Source: Terribacillus saccharophilus
Lineage (GTDB): Bacteria > Bacillota > Bacilli > Bacillales > Amphibacillaceae
Assembly (NCBI GenBank): GCA_900110015.1
Contig: FOCD01000001.1
Coordinates: 1,291,994 to 1,355,993, forward strand
Reading direction: 5' to 3'
Length of the DNA stretch: 64,000 bases
Positions 17,366 through 27,578 of the stretch are shown in pieces (the stretch's first letter is position 1; each line of letters begins with the position of its first letter). The notes under the pieces were generated by a model. That model saw nothing but the letters and a program-made list of their open reading frames with translations. It ran no database searches and was not told the origin of the DNA. Both the position numbers and the translations under genes were made by a program.

Positions 17366-17545
17366 TTACTTTTTATCTGCACGTCTCGCTTTTTCTTCCT
17401 CGATACGCTCCATATAAACATTTCCTTCTCGCTCGATGAACTGCTTCTCTGTTTGGTAATCATGCCGCTGCGTCCGGAATGCCATGAAGCCGCTGCCGAT
17501 CATGCAAAGAAAAACAAGCATGACCCACAATGGAATATCTGGCAT
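17366..17545 (-). CDS. yhaL: YhaL-type sporulation protein
   Basis: This 59-residue protein has one N-terminal membrane segment (IPLWVMLVFLCMIGSGFMAF) and the charged tail of the YhaL family (EKQFIEREGNVYMERIEEEK). The frame opens at 17593, but ATG 17545 lies behind AAGGGGG and fits the family length. In B. subtilis yhaL also sits beside prsA and is a sporulation gene of unclear function. Confidence 0.8.
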   Translation of the reverse strand: MPDIPLWVMLVFLCMIGSGFMAFRTQRHDYQTEKQFIEREGNVYMERIEEEKARRADKK

Positions 17546-17609
17546 TGTCAAACCCCCTTGTCCTTGTTCTGTAATATCTATGCTAGTGGACAAGGATTCA
17601 TGACAGAGA

Positions 17610-18875
17610 TTATGATGCTACTCGCTGTTCTTTGTGGTAACGTTTGAACATCGCATTATAGACGAAGGCACTCACTAGAGCCAACAGAGCTAAAATTGTG
17701 AATGTGAGCTGATAGCTCATATAGCTGACGAGCACAAGACTGAGCGGTGCGAGCAGCTTCCCAAGCGTGAAACGCAAGCTTGCAGCTGAAAAGTATTGCC
17801 CCCTGCTCTCTTCAGTGGCTAGTGTTGCGACAAAGCTTTCTTGTAAGCCGACTACCATTAGCTCCCCGATTGTGAAAAGGATGATTGCAACTACAAAAAT
17901 CCAGAAGCTTTCTGTCATCCCGTACAGCAAAATACCCGCTGCATAGGCAATGCTGGAAGCGACGAACACACGGGCAATGCGGAATTTGGTGACAAACTTT
18001 GATGTAAATACTGTGAATATAGCTACTAACAAACCATTCAAAGCTAGAATAAGTGAAAATGCTTGTTTTCCATCCACTTCTATGCGGAGATCACCAAGTG
18101 CAAAAACGGTTTGATTGGTAATGACTTCGCTCGTATAAACAGCTATCAGTATATCCAGCTGCATAAACGTCTGTGCTACTAAAACACCTGCCACGATGAA
18201 AAGCAGGAAAGTCCGGTCTTTGGCAATGATGCGATATGTCTGAAGTTCTTTCCAGACAGCTTTGTACCATGCTGCATGATCAGCTTTCTCTTGTTTCTTC
18301 TCCGGCACAGTTTCCCGGATGAAGACTTGCATAATGACAAATAGAATGGCAGTAAGCAGGAAACCTGCCAGCAGCATTTGAAACCGGTACGAATAAAATA
18401 AAACAGTTCCGATCAACGGTCCAATTACTACAGCTATATTAAGGCTTGTATAGAAGACAGCGAAAACAGAAGCCCGATCTTTCTCCTTAACCACATCTGC
18501 TACCATCGCATGTGATGCAGGCCAATACAGCGCACTCCAAATGCCAAGGAAGCTAAACGCAAGGAAAGTTAAAGCTGATGATGTCAGCCACGGTGAATTC
18601 GCATACGCAAACACTAGGAAAGTGATGGATTGACCAGCAACCGCGATGCTCATCATCCTTCTTCGCCCAAAACGGTCGGCACAATATCCCCCAACTAAGC
18701 TTGCCAATACGGAAAGCGCTTGGGATAACATGAGCAGCCATCCAGCTTTGTCCTTCCCGAAGGCGTCTTGGAAAAAGATCGTCATGAACGGGAAGTAGGC
18801 CCAAAACAGCAAATTCATCATTGCTTCCCCAAGCAAACGGATCTTAAGATTACGATCCCAATCCTTCCATCTCAT
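17610..18875 (-). CDS. MFS transporter
   Basis: This 421-residue major facilitator protein has about 12 membrane segments and the loop 2-3 signature GGYCADRFGRRRMM near residues 60-73. The ATG follows AGAGGG. The motif pattern suggests a proton-coupled drug or metabolite exporter of the MdtH/YttB kind, but no substrate can be assigned. It lies downstream of yhaM on the same strand with a 35-base gap, so the two may be co-transcribed. Confidence 0.85.
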   Translation of the reverse strand: MRWKDWDRNLKIRLLGEAMMNLLFWAYFPFMTIFFQDAFGKDKAGWLLMLSQALSVLASLVGGYCADRFGRRRMMSIAVAGQSITFLVFAYANSPWLTSSALTFLAFSFLGIWSALYWPASHAMVADVVKEKDRASVFAVFYTSLNIAVVIGPLIGTVLFYSYRFQMLLAGFLLTAILFVIMQVFIRETVPEKKQEKADHAAWYKAVWKELQTYRIIAKDRTFLLFIVAGVLVAQTFMQLDILIAVYTSEVITNQTVFALGDLRIEVDGKQAFSLILALNGLLVAIFTVFTSKFVTKFRIARVFVASSIAYAAGILLYGMTESFWIFVVAIILFTIGELMVVGLQESFVATLATEESRGQYFSAASLRFTLGKLLAPLSLVLVSYMSYQLTFTILALLALVSAFVYNAMFKRYHKEQRVAS

Positions 18876-18910
18876 ATAATTCCCTCTATTCTATTTTTCT
18901 CTCTATTTCT

Positions 18911-19858
18911 TCATTCCCGCTCAAAAGTAGGCTTATAGAAGCTGCGATTCTCCAAGGAAAAGACACGCTCTGAAAAATCTCCAGGCGCCACCTTATCCAT
19001 GACACGCTGCAGCGTATTCATCTTCGCATCAATCATGTCAATCATATGCAGAAGCTCCGCTTCACGTACGAGTGGCGGCTTCGGACTGCCCCATTCCCCT
19101 TTACCATGGTGGCTTAAAATCATATGTTGCAAAATCATTACTTCTTCAGTTTCAATTTGCAATTCTCTGGCGGCCTGGGCAATTTCATCTGACATGATGG
19201 AAATGTGACCGAGCAGCTTCCCTTCCACCGTGTAAGTAGGACTCGTAGCACCGGACAGCTCTCGTACTTTACCGATATCGTGCAGAATGATTCCCGCATA
19301 AAGCAAATCCTTGTTGATCTCCGGATAAAGATTTTTTAATTCGCGAGCAATCCGCAGCATGGATACGACGTGGAACGCAAGCCCGGAAACAAACTCATGA
19401 TGATTACGTACTGCCGCAGGGTAAACGAGCAGCTGTTCTTGATAATTAGATAAAAAATACCGCGTAATCCGCTGAAAATTTGGATTTTCCATTTCAAAAA
19501 TGAATGATGTCAATTCTTCCAATAGTTGTTCCTTTGTAAGCGGCGCCCGCTTAACAAAATCATGCGCATGTACCCCATCAGTTGGTTCTGCCACTCGAAT
19601 AGCTTGTATTTTAAGCTGCAGCCGACCGCGGAATGCGTTCACTTCACCTTGGACCTTGATTACTTGATCAGCATGATATCGCTGTTCATCAGCAGGTGAT
19701 GCATCCCATAGCTTCGCCTCGATATCTCCAGTATCATCACCTAATATCAATGTCATAAAAGCTTTACCATTACTTGCAATAGCTTTGTCTGCTTGTTTGA
19801 TCAACAGGAAGCTATCAAATTTATCTCCTACCTGGTAATACCCAATACCTTTTTTCAA
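18911..19858 (-). CDS. yhaM: 3'-5' exoribonuclease YhaM
   Basis: This 315-residue protein combines an N-terminal OB-fold nucleic-acid-binding domain (about 10-95) with a C-terminal HD domain (about 160-285), where [12 protein letters not shown] carries the metal-binding His-Asp pair and [11 protein letters not shown] a further His pair. YhaM trims RNA 3' ends and can act on DNA. TTG at 19858 is preceded by GGAGG at nine bases and is taken as the start. In B. subtilis the gene lies beside yhaN-yhaO; here a GbsR-type gene separates them. Confidence 0.93.
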   Translation of the reverse strand: MKKGIGYYQVGDKFDSFLLIKQADKAIASNGKAFMTLILGDDTGDIEAKLWDASPADEQRYHADQVIKVQGEVNAFRGRLQLKIQAIRVAEPTDGVHAHDFVKRAPLTKEQLLEELTSFIFEMENPNFQRITRYFLSNYQEQLLVYPAAVRNHHEFVSGLAFHVVSMLRIARELKNLYPEINKDLLYAGIILHDIGKVRELSGATSPTYTVEGKLLGHISIMSDEIAQAARELQIETEEVMILQHMILSHHGKGEWGSPKPPLVREAELLHMIDMIDAKMNTLQRVMDKVAPGDFSERVFSLENRSFYKPTFERE

Positions 19859-19924
19859 CCCAATTCTCCTCCCTCATAAATACAGCCCTTACTATGCTAG
19901 CAAGGGCATCATGCTCCAAGCCCT

Positions 19925-20473
19925 TTATCTTTTTGGCGGCTTTGGAACGTATTTGAATATTTCTCCTGATTCGACCACATGAATGAACTGCAGGAGCCAC
20001 GTATAATAATCGCGAGCGTACTGAAGCCGGTCAATGTCTTTATCGATTCTTTCAATCAATTCCGAATCATCGACACCTTCCTTCAGCTGCTTAAGCTCCT
20101 CAATCGTCTCATCAGCTTCCTCTAAATTTGATTGGGTGCTTTTCTCCCACTTATTTCCGAAGATTGATGTAAACGATTTGTACCAGTCTTCCTCCGATTT
20201 ATATAGATCCTTCCGCATACCTTTCTTATATGCAGTTTCTACCATTTTCATCTCGGCTAATGCTCTGACGCCTGTGGACATACTCGTTTTACTCATTTCC
20301 AAAGCATCTCTCATATCATCCAATGTCATTGGTTGATCCGCAAAATAAAGCGCACCATATAGTCGGCCAACGGATGAGGTAATACCATATAAATTCATAT
20401 TCTTGGCAATAACCTGTATGAATTTTTCTATCGATTCCTCGTATTTAGCCCAATTTTCTTCGTTACTTGGCAC
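19925..20473 (-). CDS. GbsR/OpcR-type transcriptional regulator
   Basis: This protein of about 182 residues has the GbsR family layout: N-terminal helix with NMNLYGITSSVGRLYGALYF, a winged helix-turn-helix (LDDMRDALEMSKTSMSTGVR), then a long helical C-terminus. GTG 20473 is preceded by GGAGG with eight-base spacing and fits the family length better than ATG 20503. GbsR and OpcR repress choline or betaine uptake and synthesis genes in B. subtilis. No such target lies next to this copy, so it may act on distant genes or on the opuA copies in this window. Confidence 0.82.
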   Translation of the reverse strand: MPSNEENWAKYEESIEKFIQVIAKNMNLYGITSSVGRLYGALYFADQPMTLDDMRDALEMSKTSMSTGVRALAEMKMVETAYKKGMRKDLYKSEEDWYKSFTSIFGNKWEKSTQSNLEEADETIEELKQLKEGVDDSELIERIDKDIDRLQYARDYYTWLLQFIHVVESGEIFKYVPKPPKR

Positions 20474-20557
20474 TGCCCGACCCTCCAGCTTACAATAATC
20501 CATTTTTTATCTTAACCAGTTTACCATTATTGTTACCTTTTTGCGAATGCTAAAACG

Positions 20558-23383
20558 CTACCATAAACCAGTTTTCTGCGTTTTTTCAAGATGAAGCAAT
20601 TTAGATTGGCGAGTCCATTCAAATGTCGGTTGTTCCCAAGTGAATAAAATGATCTGCTGCACGTCTGCAGCAGCCTGCAGTATTGGGAGAAAGCGTTCCC
20701 TTCTTTCATGATCTGTGTGGCTGAATGCATCGTCAATCAATAACGGAAAGCTCTGCTGTACCCCAAGATGTCGGGAGAGTGCAAGCCGCAGACAAAGATA
20801 CAGCTGTTCAATCGTCCCCCTGGAGAGCTGCTCCACAGCAATATTTCTGCTGTACCGATCCTTTACAACCAAGCTTCCTGTCTCTGTTAGCACAAGCCCC
20901 TTATACTGATCTGCCACCTTTGAAAATAAACTGCTCGCTTCACTAAGGACTCTTGGGAATCTCTCTTCCTGAAACGACCTTTTTGTTTGATAAAGCATAT
21001 CATAAGCAAGTTTTCGCACAGCCCACTTTCGTCCAGCTGTTGTTAACACTTGCTTTTGTCCCTGCAGCTCATGATAAGCCGCCGAAGCTGTCGTATCCGA
21101 CTCAAGATCAGCCAGCTTGACTTGTAGTGTAGCCGCACGCTGTCGATGTTTATCCAGTTCTTCTTCCACAAACTCCTGTTCCGTTTCGAGACTGGCAATC
21201 ACTTGCTCCACCTTATCCTGTTTATGTTCCATTTCTTCTGCTGAAAAATGTTGGTCAGGCAGGATAGCTCGTATTTGCAATTGATAGTGCTCCAATTCTT
21301 CCATAAGCTGCGTTTTTATTCGATATTGCTCAGCTAAATATACGAACTGTTTGTCATCTTTGGCTCCGGCATTTACAAACAGATTTGCCTTTTGCTCCTG
21401 TAAAGGTTTAAGCTGCTTATCCAACTTTTGTATGTGCTGCTGAATATCCTGCTGGCGATCAAGCAGCTGCTCCTTTGTATGCCTTAGCTTTTGCTGTGTC
21501 TCGATCACATATTCTGCTTGTTCAATTGTTTTCGCTGATGGTAAATCCATCGGCAAATTCAATATGTCGCGCAGCCGGTCAATAGTACTCGTATAGTGTA
21601 GCTGCCGCTCTTCATACTCTTGATTTACCTTGTGCAGCATACCTGCCAGCTGCTCTTTTGTTTTCCACTCCTGGACGGCTTTCTCCCAATGTACTAGCGG
21701 AACATCTGTTAAGAAAGAAAACTTCTCAATGTGCATAGCAGTTTCTTGCTCAAGTTTCTCTCTATTTTTGATCTGCATTGAATAAGACTGCTGTAATTCC
21801 ATAAGCTGTACTTCCAAAGGGTGACGCTGCTCCTCCAATTGACGCCAGCGGACTCGAAGTTCCTGCTGTTCTGCCAGTTTTTCGGAAGCATAGGAAGAAT
21901 TCCCAGGCTGATTGTTAGGCTGATGTCCAAAGCGCCAATGCATAACAGCACCAACCAGCAAAAGAATTCCACTTCCAGCTAAAAGCCAATTTGCAGTTAA
22001 AATACCAATACCACTTAATAGCACCGCAAAAACTAGCAAGAGGCCAATCGGAGAAAATGCTACTTTAGATATATCTTTTTCTGCACGTTTTATGTCCTTC
22101 TTGGTGTGAAGTTCTCGATATTCCTTTTCAGAAATCAAGCTCTGATCAATTCTATCCTGCAAATGATCTACCTTATCTATTTCCTGTCTCTTCGCAGCAA
22201 TAGACTGTTGAATACGCTCACTCTCTGCATCCAATATCATCATTTTTTCCTGAAGCAGACGCCATTCCCCAGTTGCTTCGGCAATATATGAATTCCAAGC
22301 GAATTCATCCGGGTAAGGATAGCTTACATGTGCACTAGCTAATTGGTTTTGAAGTTTATAACGCTCTTCCTCCAATAGTTGTGTACGTTTCATATAAGCT
22401 GTCCAATCTGTCTTAGCTGCCAGTTGGTATAGTTCCTTATACAATTCATCTTTCAACAGTTGATCCTCTGCTGAAACTAAATCCTTATGTATCGAAGCAG
22501 ATTCCTTCGTGTGGACATGAAATTGAGCTTCCAAGGGCTGAAGCTGCTGTTGAATTTGCTGCTGCTGCGCAATCCCATCAGAAGGGAATGTCTCCACACT
22601 TGCCAGCTGCTTTAGCTGTTCCTTTGCGAAAGCTTCTTTCTTCTGCCACGGAATAGCTTGCAATACTTGTTTTTGAACACTAATCTGTGCGCGTAGCTCT
22701 GCCTTCCTCTTCTGTAACTCATCTGTTTTTTCTAGTATTTCCTGTAATTTTTCTTTATCCGGAAGATAAGCAGCTTCCCTATCAGTAAGCTCCTGTACAA
22801 GGCGTTCCTGTTCAGAAAAGGCATGCAGCATTGCATTTATTTTCGGTTTCCTTCCCTGTGGTCGGAATAACTGCTGCAATTCCTGCTGAAGCTTTTTCTC
22901 CAGCTTATGAACATCGGCTGAGCCTGTCTGTCCTGCATCCAATAATACTTTCCCCAGTTGTTCCTTGTCAGTCAGCTGCAAGGAAACAAGTGCCTCCGTA
23001 TCCAAAGTGAAAACTTGGCGAAATATAGAAGCATCCATACCATCAAGCTTGTTTTCCAGCCACTGCTGATCTTTTTGCTCAGAGCCTACATAGCATACAG
23101 CCTGACCATTATGCTGGTCCAGGATCCGTTCGACAACTACTTCGCCATCAGGAAAACGAAGGTTGAGTCGTCCACCTGGAGTACCGCCAGTCCTTGGTCT
23201 ATATGATTCAATTTCTCGTGAACGCATCCCGAATAATATATAGATAAGAAAGGCTTTTAAGGTGGATTTACCTGCTTCATTCTCTCCCTGGATGATAACA
23301 AGCGAGCTGTCTTCGAATTCGAAAGTATATTCATGCCATTTGCCGAAATCATAAATATGTCCGCCGCTAATTTGCATCGTCAT
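20558..23383 (-). CDS. yhaN: SMC/Rad50-like ATPase YhaN
   Basis: This 941-residue protein is the large ATPase partner of the YhaO nuclease. Walker A GENEAGKST is at residues 33-41, and the C-terminal half-site has an ABC-type signature (LSRGTIEQLYL) and Walker B (FPLLIDDAFSHTD). Between these lie long coiled coils rich in Q, E and L, interrupted at about 445-485 by a membrane hairpin (LLLVFAVLLSGIGILTA), a YhaN hallmark absent from classical Rad50/SbcC. The start overlaps the yhaO stop by four bases. A DNA repair or processing role is inferred from the SbcCD-like pairing. Confidence 0.9.
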   Translation of the reverse strand: MTMQISGGHIYDFGKWHEYTFEFEDSSLVIIQGENEAGKSTLKAFLIYILFGMRSREIESYRPRTGGTPGGRLNLRFPDGEVVVERILDQHNGQAVCYVGSEQKDQQWLENKLDGMDASIFRQVFTLDTEALVSLQLTDKEQLGKVLLDAGQTGSADVHKLEKKLQQELQQLFRPQGRKPKINAMLHAFSEQERLVQELTDREAAYLPDKEKLQEILEKTDELQKRKAELRAQISVQKQVLQAIPWQKKEAFAKEQLKQLASVETFPSDGIAQQQQIQQQLQPLEAQFHVHTKESASIHKDLVSAEDQLLKDELYKELYQLAAKTDWTAYMKRTQLLEEERYKLQNQLASAHVSYPYPDEFAWNSYIAEATGEWRLLQEKMMILDAESERIQQSIAAKRQEIDKVDHLQDRIDQSLISEKEYRELHTKKDIKRAEKDISKVAFSPIGLLLVFAVLLSGIGILTANWLLAGSGILLLVGAVMHWRFGHQPNNQPGNSSYASEKLAEQQELRVRWRQLEEQRHPLEVQLMELQQSYSMQIKNREKLEQETAMHIEKFSFLTDVPLVHWEKAVQEWKTKEQLAGMLHKVNQEYEERQLHYTSTIDRLRDILNLPMDLPSAKTIEQAEYVIETQQKLRHTKEQLLDRQQDIQQHIQKLDKQLKPLQEQKANLFVNAGAKDDKQFVYLAEQYRIKTQLMEELEHYQLQIRAILPDQHFSAEEMEHKQDKVEQVIASLETEQEFVEEELDKHRQRAATLQVKLADLESDTTASAAYHELQGQKQVLTTAGRKWAVRKLAYDMLYQTKRSFQEERFPRVLSEASSLFSKVADQYKGLVLTETGSLVVKDRYSRNIAVEQLSRGTIEQLYLCLRLALSRHLGVQQSFPLLIDDAFSHTDHERRERFLPILQAAADVQQIILFTWEQPTFEWTRQSKLLHLEKTQKTGLW

Positions 23384-24609
23384 TCTACCTCCAATAAAGT
23401 TTGGAGCAGCAGTTGTTTTGCTTCCTCCAGCATCTCCTGTAATTCTTCCTCAGAATAAGACTGCTTGATTTTACGGAATTGACGATTTCCCATCAGCTCC
23501 TCCAAACTATGTGTCATATCATTCGCTGAATAGGTAGTAGTGTACAGAGCAGCAGTGAAATCATTACGCTCGAGAAGCAGTTCTTCCTTCATGTCAAGAG
23601 TTGCCTGAACAGAAAAACCAGCAAGTATGAGCTGGCTGCCAAGACTTTGCTGCTGCTCATTGACAATCTCAAGTAATTCTTCCAAACGTTCCTCCTGGTT
23701 CCATCGCATCAACAGATGTGCAGGACCATGGAAGATTATGTGGAGCACAGCCTCTCCAAATGCGTCCTCCCAATTCATACAGCTATTCAGTACATCCTGC
23801 TCCAAATCATATAATGCTGTTCCTTCTTTGACTTCCACATCCACTGTTTCAAATCGTATATCCTGCAGAGGAAGAAACGTCATGGCACAGGATTGCCCCT
23901 CTAACTCGACCAAATAACAGCCCTTCTCTCCAGATTCTTTACGATGTCTGCCTTGGATATTTCCTGAGTAAACAATTGGTGGCTGATCGGACAATACTTC
24001 ACGCTTGTGGATGTGCCCCAGCGCCCAATAATCAAAACCAGCTTGTTTCAGCTCATCTAAGCTGAAGGGAGCATAAATATCTGCTGCACTTCCAGTACCC
24101 AAACTAGCATGGAGCATGCCTATCTGGTAAATTCCATCTCCTTTAGTTTCGTATTCCAGAGCCTTTCTTGATCTGATATGTCTCGTCGTATAACTGAAGC
24201 CATGGATTGCCGCAGCTGGCTCGCCATTTTTCTCATAGAAAAATGTATCCACTTTTTCGGATTGAAAAATATGTACATTGTTTGGGTATTTCATCATTGG
24301 CTTTTTCCCAGTAAAATCATGATTTCCGTACTGCATATACACATCAATACTGTACTTCTGCAGTTCTTTACAAGCTTCACGCAAGGCAACAAGTGCTTTG
24401 AGAGATTGTCTGTTGGAATCGAAGATATCTCCTGCCAGTAAGACAAAATCCACTTTATTTGTAATGGCACACTGTACTAGCTGTTTCAAGGATTGAAAGG
24501 TACTGTCCTGCAAACGGCTTTTCATCGCAGGGTGCGCAGCAGTCAACCCTTCCATTTGGCTATCCAGATGAAGATCGGCAGCATGGATAAATGTTAGTTT
24601 AGGCGGCAT
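23380..24609 (-). CDS. yhaO: SbcD-like metallophosphoesterase nuclease YhaO
   Basis: This 409-residue protein is an Mre11/SbcD-type nuclease. Metal-binding motifs are in order: HAADLHLDS (residues 9-17), LLAGDIFDS, QYGNHDF and ALGHIHKR. The C-terminal part carries the capping and ATPase-binding region. GGAAGG precedes the ATG. It is followed by yhaN with a four-base overlap, so the two proteins are probably made together and act on DNA ends. Confidence 0.92.
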   Translation of the reverse strand: MPPKLTFIHAADLHLDSQMEGLTAAHPAMKSRLQDSTFQSLKQLVQCAITNKVDFVLLAGDIFDSNRQSLKALVALREACKELQKYSIDVYMQYGNHDFTGKKPMMKYPNNVHIFQSEKVDTFFYEKNGEPAAAIHGFSYTTRHIRSRKALEYETKGDGIYQIGMLHASLGTGSAADIYAPFSLDELKQAGFDYWALGHIHKREVLSDQPPIVYSGNIQGRHRKESGEKGCYLVELEGQSCAMTFLPLQDIRFETVDVEVKEGTALYDLEQDVLNSCMNWEDAFGEAVLHIIFHGPAHLLMRWNQEERLEELLEIVNEQQQSLGSQLILAGFSVQATLDMKEELLLERNDFTAALYTTTYSANDMTHSLEELMGNRQFRKIKQSYSEEELQEMLEEAKQLLLQTLLEVE

Positions 24610-24687
24610 AACGTTTCCTTCCTATAGTCGTTTGCTTCTATAGTAGCACGCACTCTTTACGAATGCACGTTCGGTTTTAAAAACAAA

Positions 24688-24722
24688 AAGAAAACCTCCT
24701 TACCAAATGGCAAAGAGGTTAT
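24688..24722 (-). terminator. terminator of yheA
   Basis: On the minus strand AACCTCTTTGCCA and TGGTAAGGAGGTT form an imperfect stem followed by TTCTTTTTG, just after the yheA stop. Confidence 0.75.
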
Positions 24723-24725
24723 TGC

Positions 24726-25076
24726 TTACTCCTCTGGCTGACCGTAAAGCTCTTCCAAAGGTTTTGTGATGATACGGCTGATATCATTGATCGCAATGTT
24801 CAGACGCTGTTCTTGTTCCATCAATTTTGCAATCTGTTCGTCCTGCTGAACTACTTGGACTACGCTTTGTGCTTTTTGTACTTCTTCTTCTGTAATTTCC
24901 TGTCCTTGCATTTGCTTTTGCTGCAATTCAAGTTGGATGTTACGGAAGTTTTCGAACATCTCTTTAGAAGATGGATCGTTCATTACCGTATCATAAGCGG
25001 CTTTCAAGCCTTTGAATTCTTCACTTTCACGGATTGCTTTTTCTAAGTCATACGCATGATCGTACATATTAGCCAT
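24726..25076 (-). CDS. yheA: YlbF/YmcA-family protein YheA
   Basis: This 116-residue helical protein belongs to the YlbF/YmcA/YheA family; [20 protein letters not shown] near residues 36-55 is characteristic. YlbF and YmcA act with RNase Y in mRNA maturation, whereas YheA itself has no settled role. AGGAGG lies ten bases before the ATG. It follows yheB on the same strand, as in B. subtilis. Confidence 0.87.
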   Translation of the reverse strand: MANMYDHAYDLEKAIRESEEFKGLKAAYDTVMNDPSSKEMFENFRNIQLELQQKQMQGQEITEEEVQKAQSVVQVVQQDEQIAKLMEQEQRLNIAINDISRIITKPLEELYGQPEE

Positions 25077-25148
25077 GGGTACGTACCTCCTCGTTTTTAC
25101 TCAAGTTCCACTATAACAAACCGATAGAGCGCTGTATAGTTCGAGCCA

Positions 25149-26276
25149 TCAGATAAAGAGTGCGATAATACCTTGAACGATTCCAATGATACCGCCCAAA
25201 AGGAATCCAAGGTATGTAATCAGCTTAAATTCTTTATTGGAGATAGCCAGGACTAGTTCTTCGACTCGTTCCAGCGGGAAGCCGGATACTTCTTTTTCAA
25301 CCATTTTGGCAAGCTCAAGTTGTTCCATGATGACCGGAATCTGCTCAGAAAGACGCTGAAGGACTTGTCCCACCACACTAGTCAGTTTCTCTTCAATTAC
25401 ATCGTCTTGTAGGTTTTGCATATACACTTTCATCGGTGTATCTAGCATCTCATCAAATGGTATCGACTTTCTGACCACTTGCTGGATGGCCTCATCCAGC
25501 GTATCTTGGCCGATTGATTCTGTCACTTGGCCTACTTTTTTGTTCATCAATTTATTCAGCTCATCTGCAAGCAGCTGATGCAGCCAGCGATGAGTGCCTT
25601 CTGCACCGACTGACTCTATGATAACGGGCTGAATTTTATCGACAGCACTGTTAGGATCCATAAAGGAGGACAGCATACTGCCAAGAAAACCTCTGCCTTG
25701 CAGAAAGCTTTGGACAAGCTCCTGTATTTTCCGACGTCCATCATAGCTGTCCACATAAGTTACGAGCATCTGCTGAATATGCGAAGCAGCCCTATCTGCT
25801 GCAACTTCTGTCTTTTGTTTCAATTCATCTGGCAACAGACTGCCTAGTTCCTTTTCTGACTGTTTTTCCAACTGTGTTTTTAATAATGATGCAGTCTTTG
25901 TATGAAGATCATCTGTTGCCACAGTTATATTCAAATCAGACAGCAGCTGCCGAGGCGTACGCTCCGAACGGAGAAAGCGAAATAGTTCGCGCTTCGCCCA
26001 TGTGTTGACCTTCATTTGAAAGCTTTCATCAATCAGTCTTGCTTGCATGCCTTTGGGCGTGAGTAAATGATCCACAACCGTTTTTCCAAGCGAACGTGCC
26101 AAGTCACTCCTGCGTTTAGGAATTAATCCCGGGGTAAATGGGACTCGCCATTTCCCTATATATATAGCGCGATGGGGCTTAAACAGCATCTTAATCGCCA
26201 AGTAATTCGTGATACCGCCAATCAAGGCACCGATAAGCGCCATGGACAAAATCAACCAAATATCTCCACTATTCAT
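25149..26276 (-). CDS. yheB: DUF445 membrane protein YheB
   Basis: This 375-residue protein has membrane segments at each end (about 8-28 and 352-374, FLLGGIIGIVQGIIALF) and a long helical middle that lies on one side of the membrane. The N-terminal TNYLAIKMLFKPHRA motif is typical of the DUF445/UPF0754 family. Function is unknown; a spore-related role has been proposed for relatives. It precedes yheA with a 72-base gap. Confidence 0.88.
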   Translation of the reverse strand: MNSGDIWLILSMALIGALIGGITNYLAIKMLFKPHRAIYIGKWRVPFTPGLIPKRRSDLARSLGKTVVDHLLTPKGMQARLIDESFQMKVNTWAKRELFRFLRSERTPRQLLSDLNITVATDDLHTKTASLLKTQLEKQSEKELGSLLPDELKQKTEVAADRAASHIQQMLVTYVDSYDGRRKIQELVQSFLQGRGFLGSMLSSFMDPNSAVDKIQPVIIESVGAEGTHRWLHQLLADELNKLMNKKVGQVTESIGQDTLDEAIQQVVRKSIPFDEMLDTPMKVYMQNLQDDVIEEKLTSVVGQVLQRLSEQIPVIMEQLELAKMVEKEVSGFPLERVEELVLAISNKEFKLITYLGFLLGGIIGIVQGIIALFI

Positions 26277-26368
26277 GTTGTATCGACCTTTCTGTTTACT
26301 TCGGTTTTAGTATAATACAATTAACACCAATTACAAAGAAACAGATTGTATGGATAGGAGAAGTGCGT

Positions 26369-27250
26369 ATGCTGGAAGAACTAGAAAAACTATTTTCGGG
26401 TATCAAAACGGCAGACAGCCTTAATGGACTCGATGTAAATACACATCATTGGTTTCGATTAGAGGATGGCGAGATTGTAGGTTTGCCCGCCAATCAACTG
26501 AACGAACGCGAGCTTGCCTTACTTCATCATCTTGGTTCACCGATCACTATACCAACTGGCAGCAGTACAGATACAGCGTGGTATCAGCTGCTTCACGGCG
26601 ATAAAATGACGGCTGAATTAAACGAGAATCCATTATATGCGTCCGGCTGCCGCTTCATTTTCTTTACCATAGAAGGGCACATTAAACCAGAGGTGTTCAG
26701 GGAAGCAATGGACAGTCTGACTGATCATCCGCTTGCATACATCTGGTTTACAAAACATACAGGAGTACTGGTTGAAAGCCGTCAAGCAGAAGCTATTTTA
26801 TATGAAGAAGTGGTTGATATGCTTATGTATGATTTATCTGTCCCAATCCGATTATTCGTAAGCCCTTGGCTGCATTCTGTAAAAGACGCCTCTGAGCAAT
26901 ACGATTGGCTGCTTGCAGCTTACAGACAGGTTTCCTCCCAATCAGCAAAACATGTTCTTCATTTTCATGATGCTGTACCGCAATTGGTTAGTATGCTGCT
27001 CCCGGAGATAGATCGACAGTATATCATGCATCACATTTTGCAAGGATTGAATGAGGACGAAGAATTGCTGCGGACAGTTCGAATGTATTTCTCTTGCAAT
27101 CAAAATCTTACCCTTACAGCGAAGAAGCTGTACATACACCGCAATAGCTTGAATTATCGTTTGGACAAACTAACAGAAAAAACTGGTCTCGACATCCGGA
27201 AATTCCAGGATGCTTTTGCGCTTTATTTGGCTTTGCATAACCTTCCATAA
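26369..27250 (+). CDS. PucR/CdaR-type helix-turn-helix regulator
   Basis: This protein of about 293 residues has an unassigned sensor-like N-terminal part and a C-terminal HTH of the PucR/CdaR type (about 240-290: FSCNQNLTLTAKKLYIHRNS, LNYRLDKLTEKTGLD). GTG 26363 lies only two bases after AGGAG, so ATG 26369 with eight-base spacing is the start. No adjacent catabolic gene identifies its target. Length is short for PucR proteins, which often carry a PAS or GAF-like domain. Confidence 0.75.
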   Translation: MLEELEKLFSGIKTADSLNGLDVNTHHWFRLEDGEIVGLPANQLNERELALLHHLGSPITIPTGSSTDTAWYQLLHGDKMTAELNENPLYASGCRFIFFTIEGHIKPEVFREAMDSLTDHPLAYIWFTKHTGVLVESRQAEAILYEEVVDMLMYDLSVPIRLFVSPWLHSVKDASEQYDWLLAAYRQVSSQSAKHVLHFHDAVPQLVSMLLPEIDRQYIMHHILQGLNEDEELLRTVRMYFSCNQNLTLTAKKLYIHRNSLNYRLDKLTEKTGLDIRKFQDAFALYLALHNLP

Positions 27251-27252
27251 AG

Positions 27253-27285
27253 AAAGAGGCACCGAAACGGTGCCTCTCTTGCCAT
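27253..27285. terminator. bidirectional terminator between PucR-type regulator and SASP gene
   Basis: GAGGCACCG (27256-27264) and CGGTGCCTC (27268-27276) form a stem with a three-base loop; T-rich sequence follows on both strands. Confidence 0.85.
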
Positions 27286-27295
27286 CGATATGAAA

Positions 27296-27490
27296 TTAGA
27301 ATTGACCGCCGCTAAGCTGAGACTGTGCAGATGCTACAAGACGTTTTGTGATCTCTCCACCAACAGAACCGTTAGCACGGGAAGTTTCGTTACCGCCTAG
27401 AGATACACCGAATTCTTGTGCGATTTCATATTTCATTTGATCAATTGCTTGTTGTACGCCTGGTACTACCAAATCGTTTGTGTTCGCCAT
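27296..27490 (-). CDS. alpha/beta-type small acid-soluble spore protein
   Basis: This 64-residue protein coats and protects spore DNA from UV and chemical damage and is degraded at germination. The family motifs are [12 protein letters not shown] (with the GPR cleavage site EF-G) and [29 protein letters not shown] precedes the ATG. It is the clearest direct evidence that the organism forms endospores. Transcription is probably from a forespore SigG promoter, but I did not identify one. Confidence 0.95.
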   Translation of the reverse strand: MANTNDLVVPGVQQAIDQMKYEIAQEFGVSLGGNETSRANGSVGGEITKRLVASAQSQLSGGQF

Positions 27491-27578
27491 GTTTGTTCAC
27501 CTCCTATGCCTATAGTTTGGGCAAGAAGGCGCTTTTTATCAGGCTTAGTTATTGGAACTTCTGGTCAATCATGGTAAT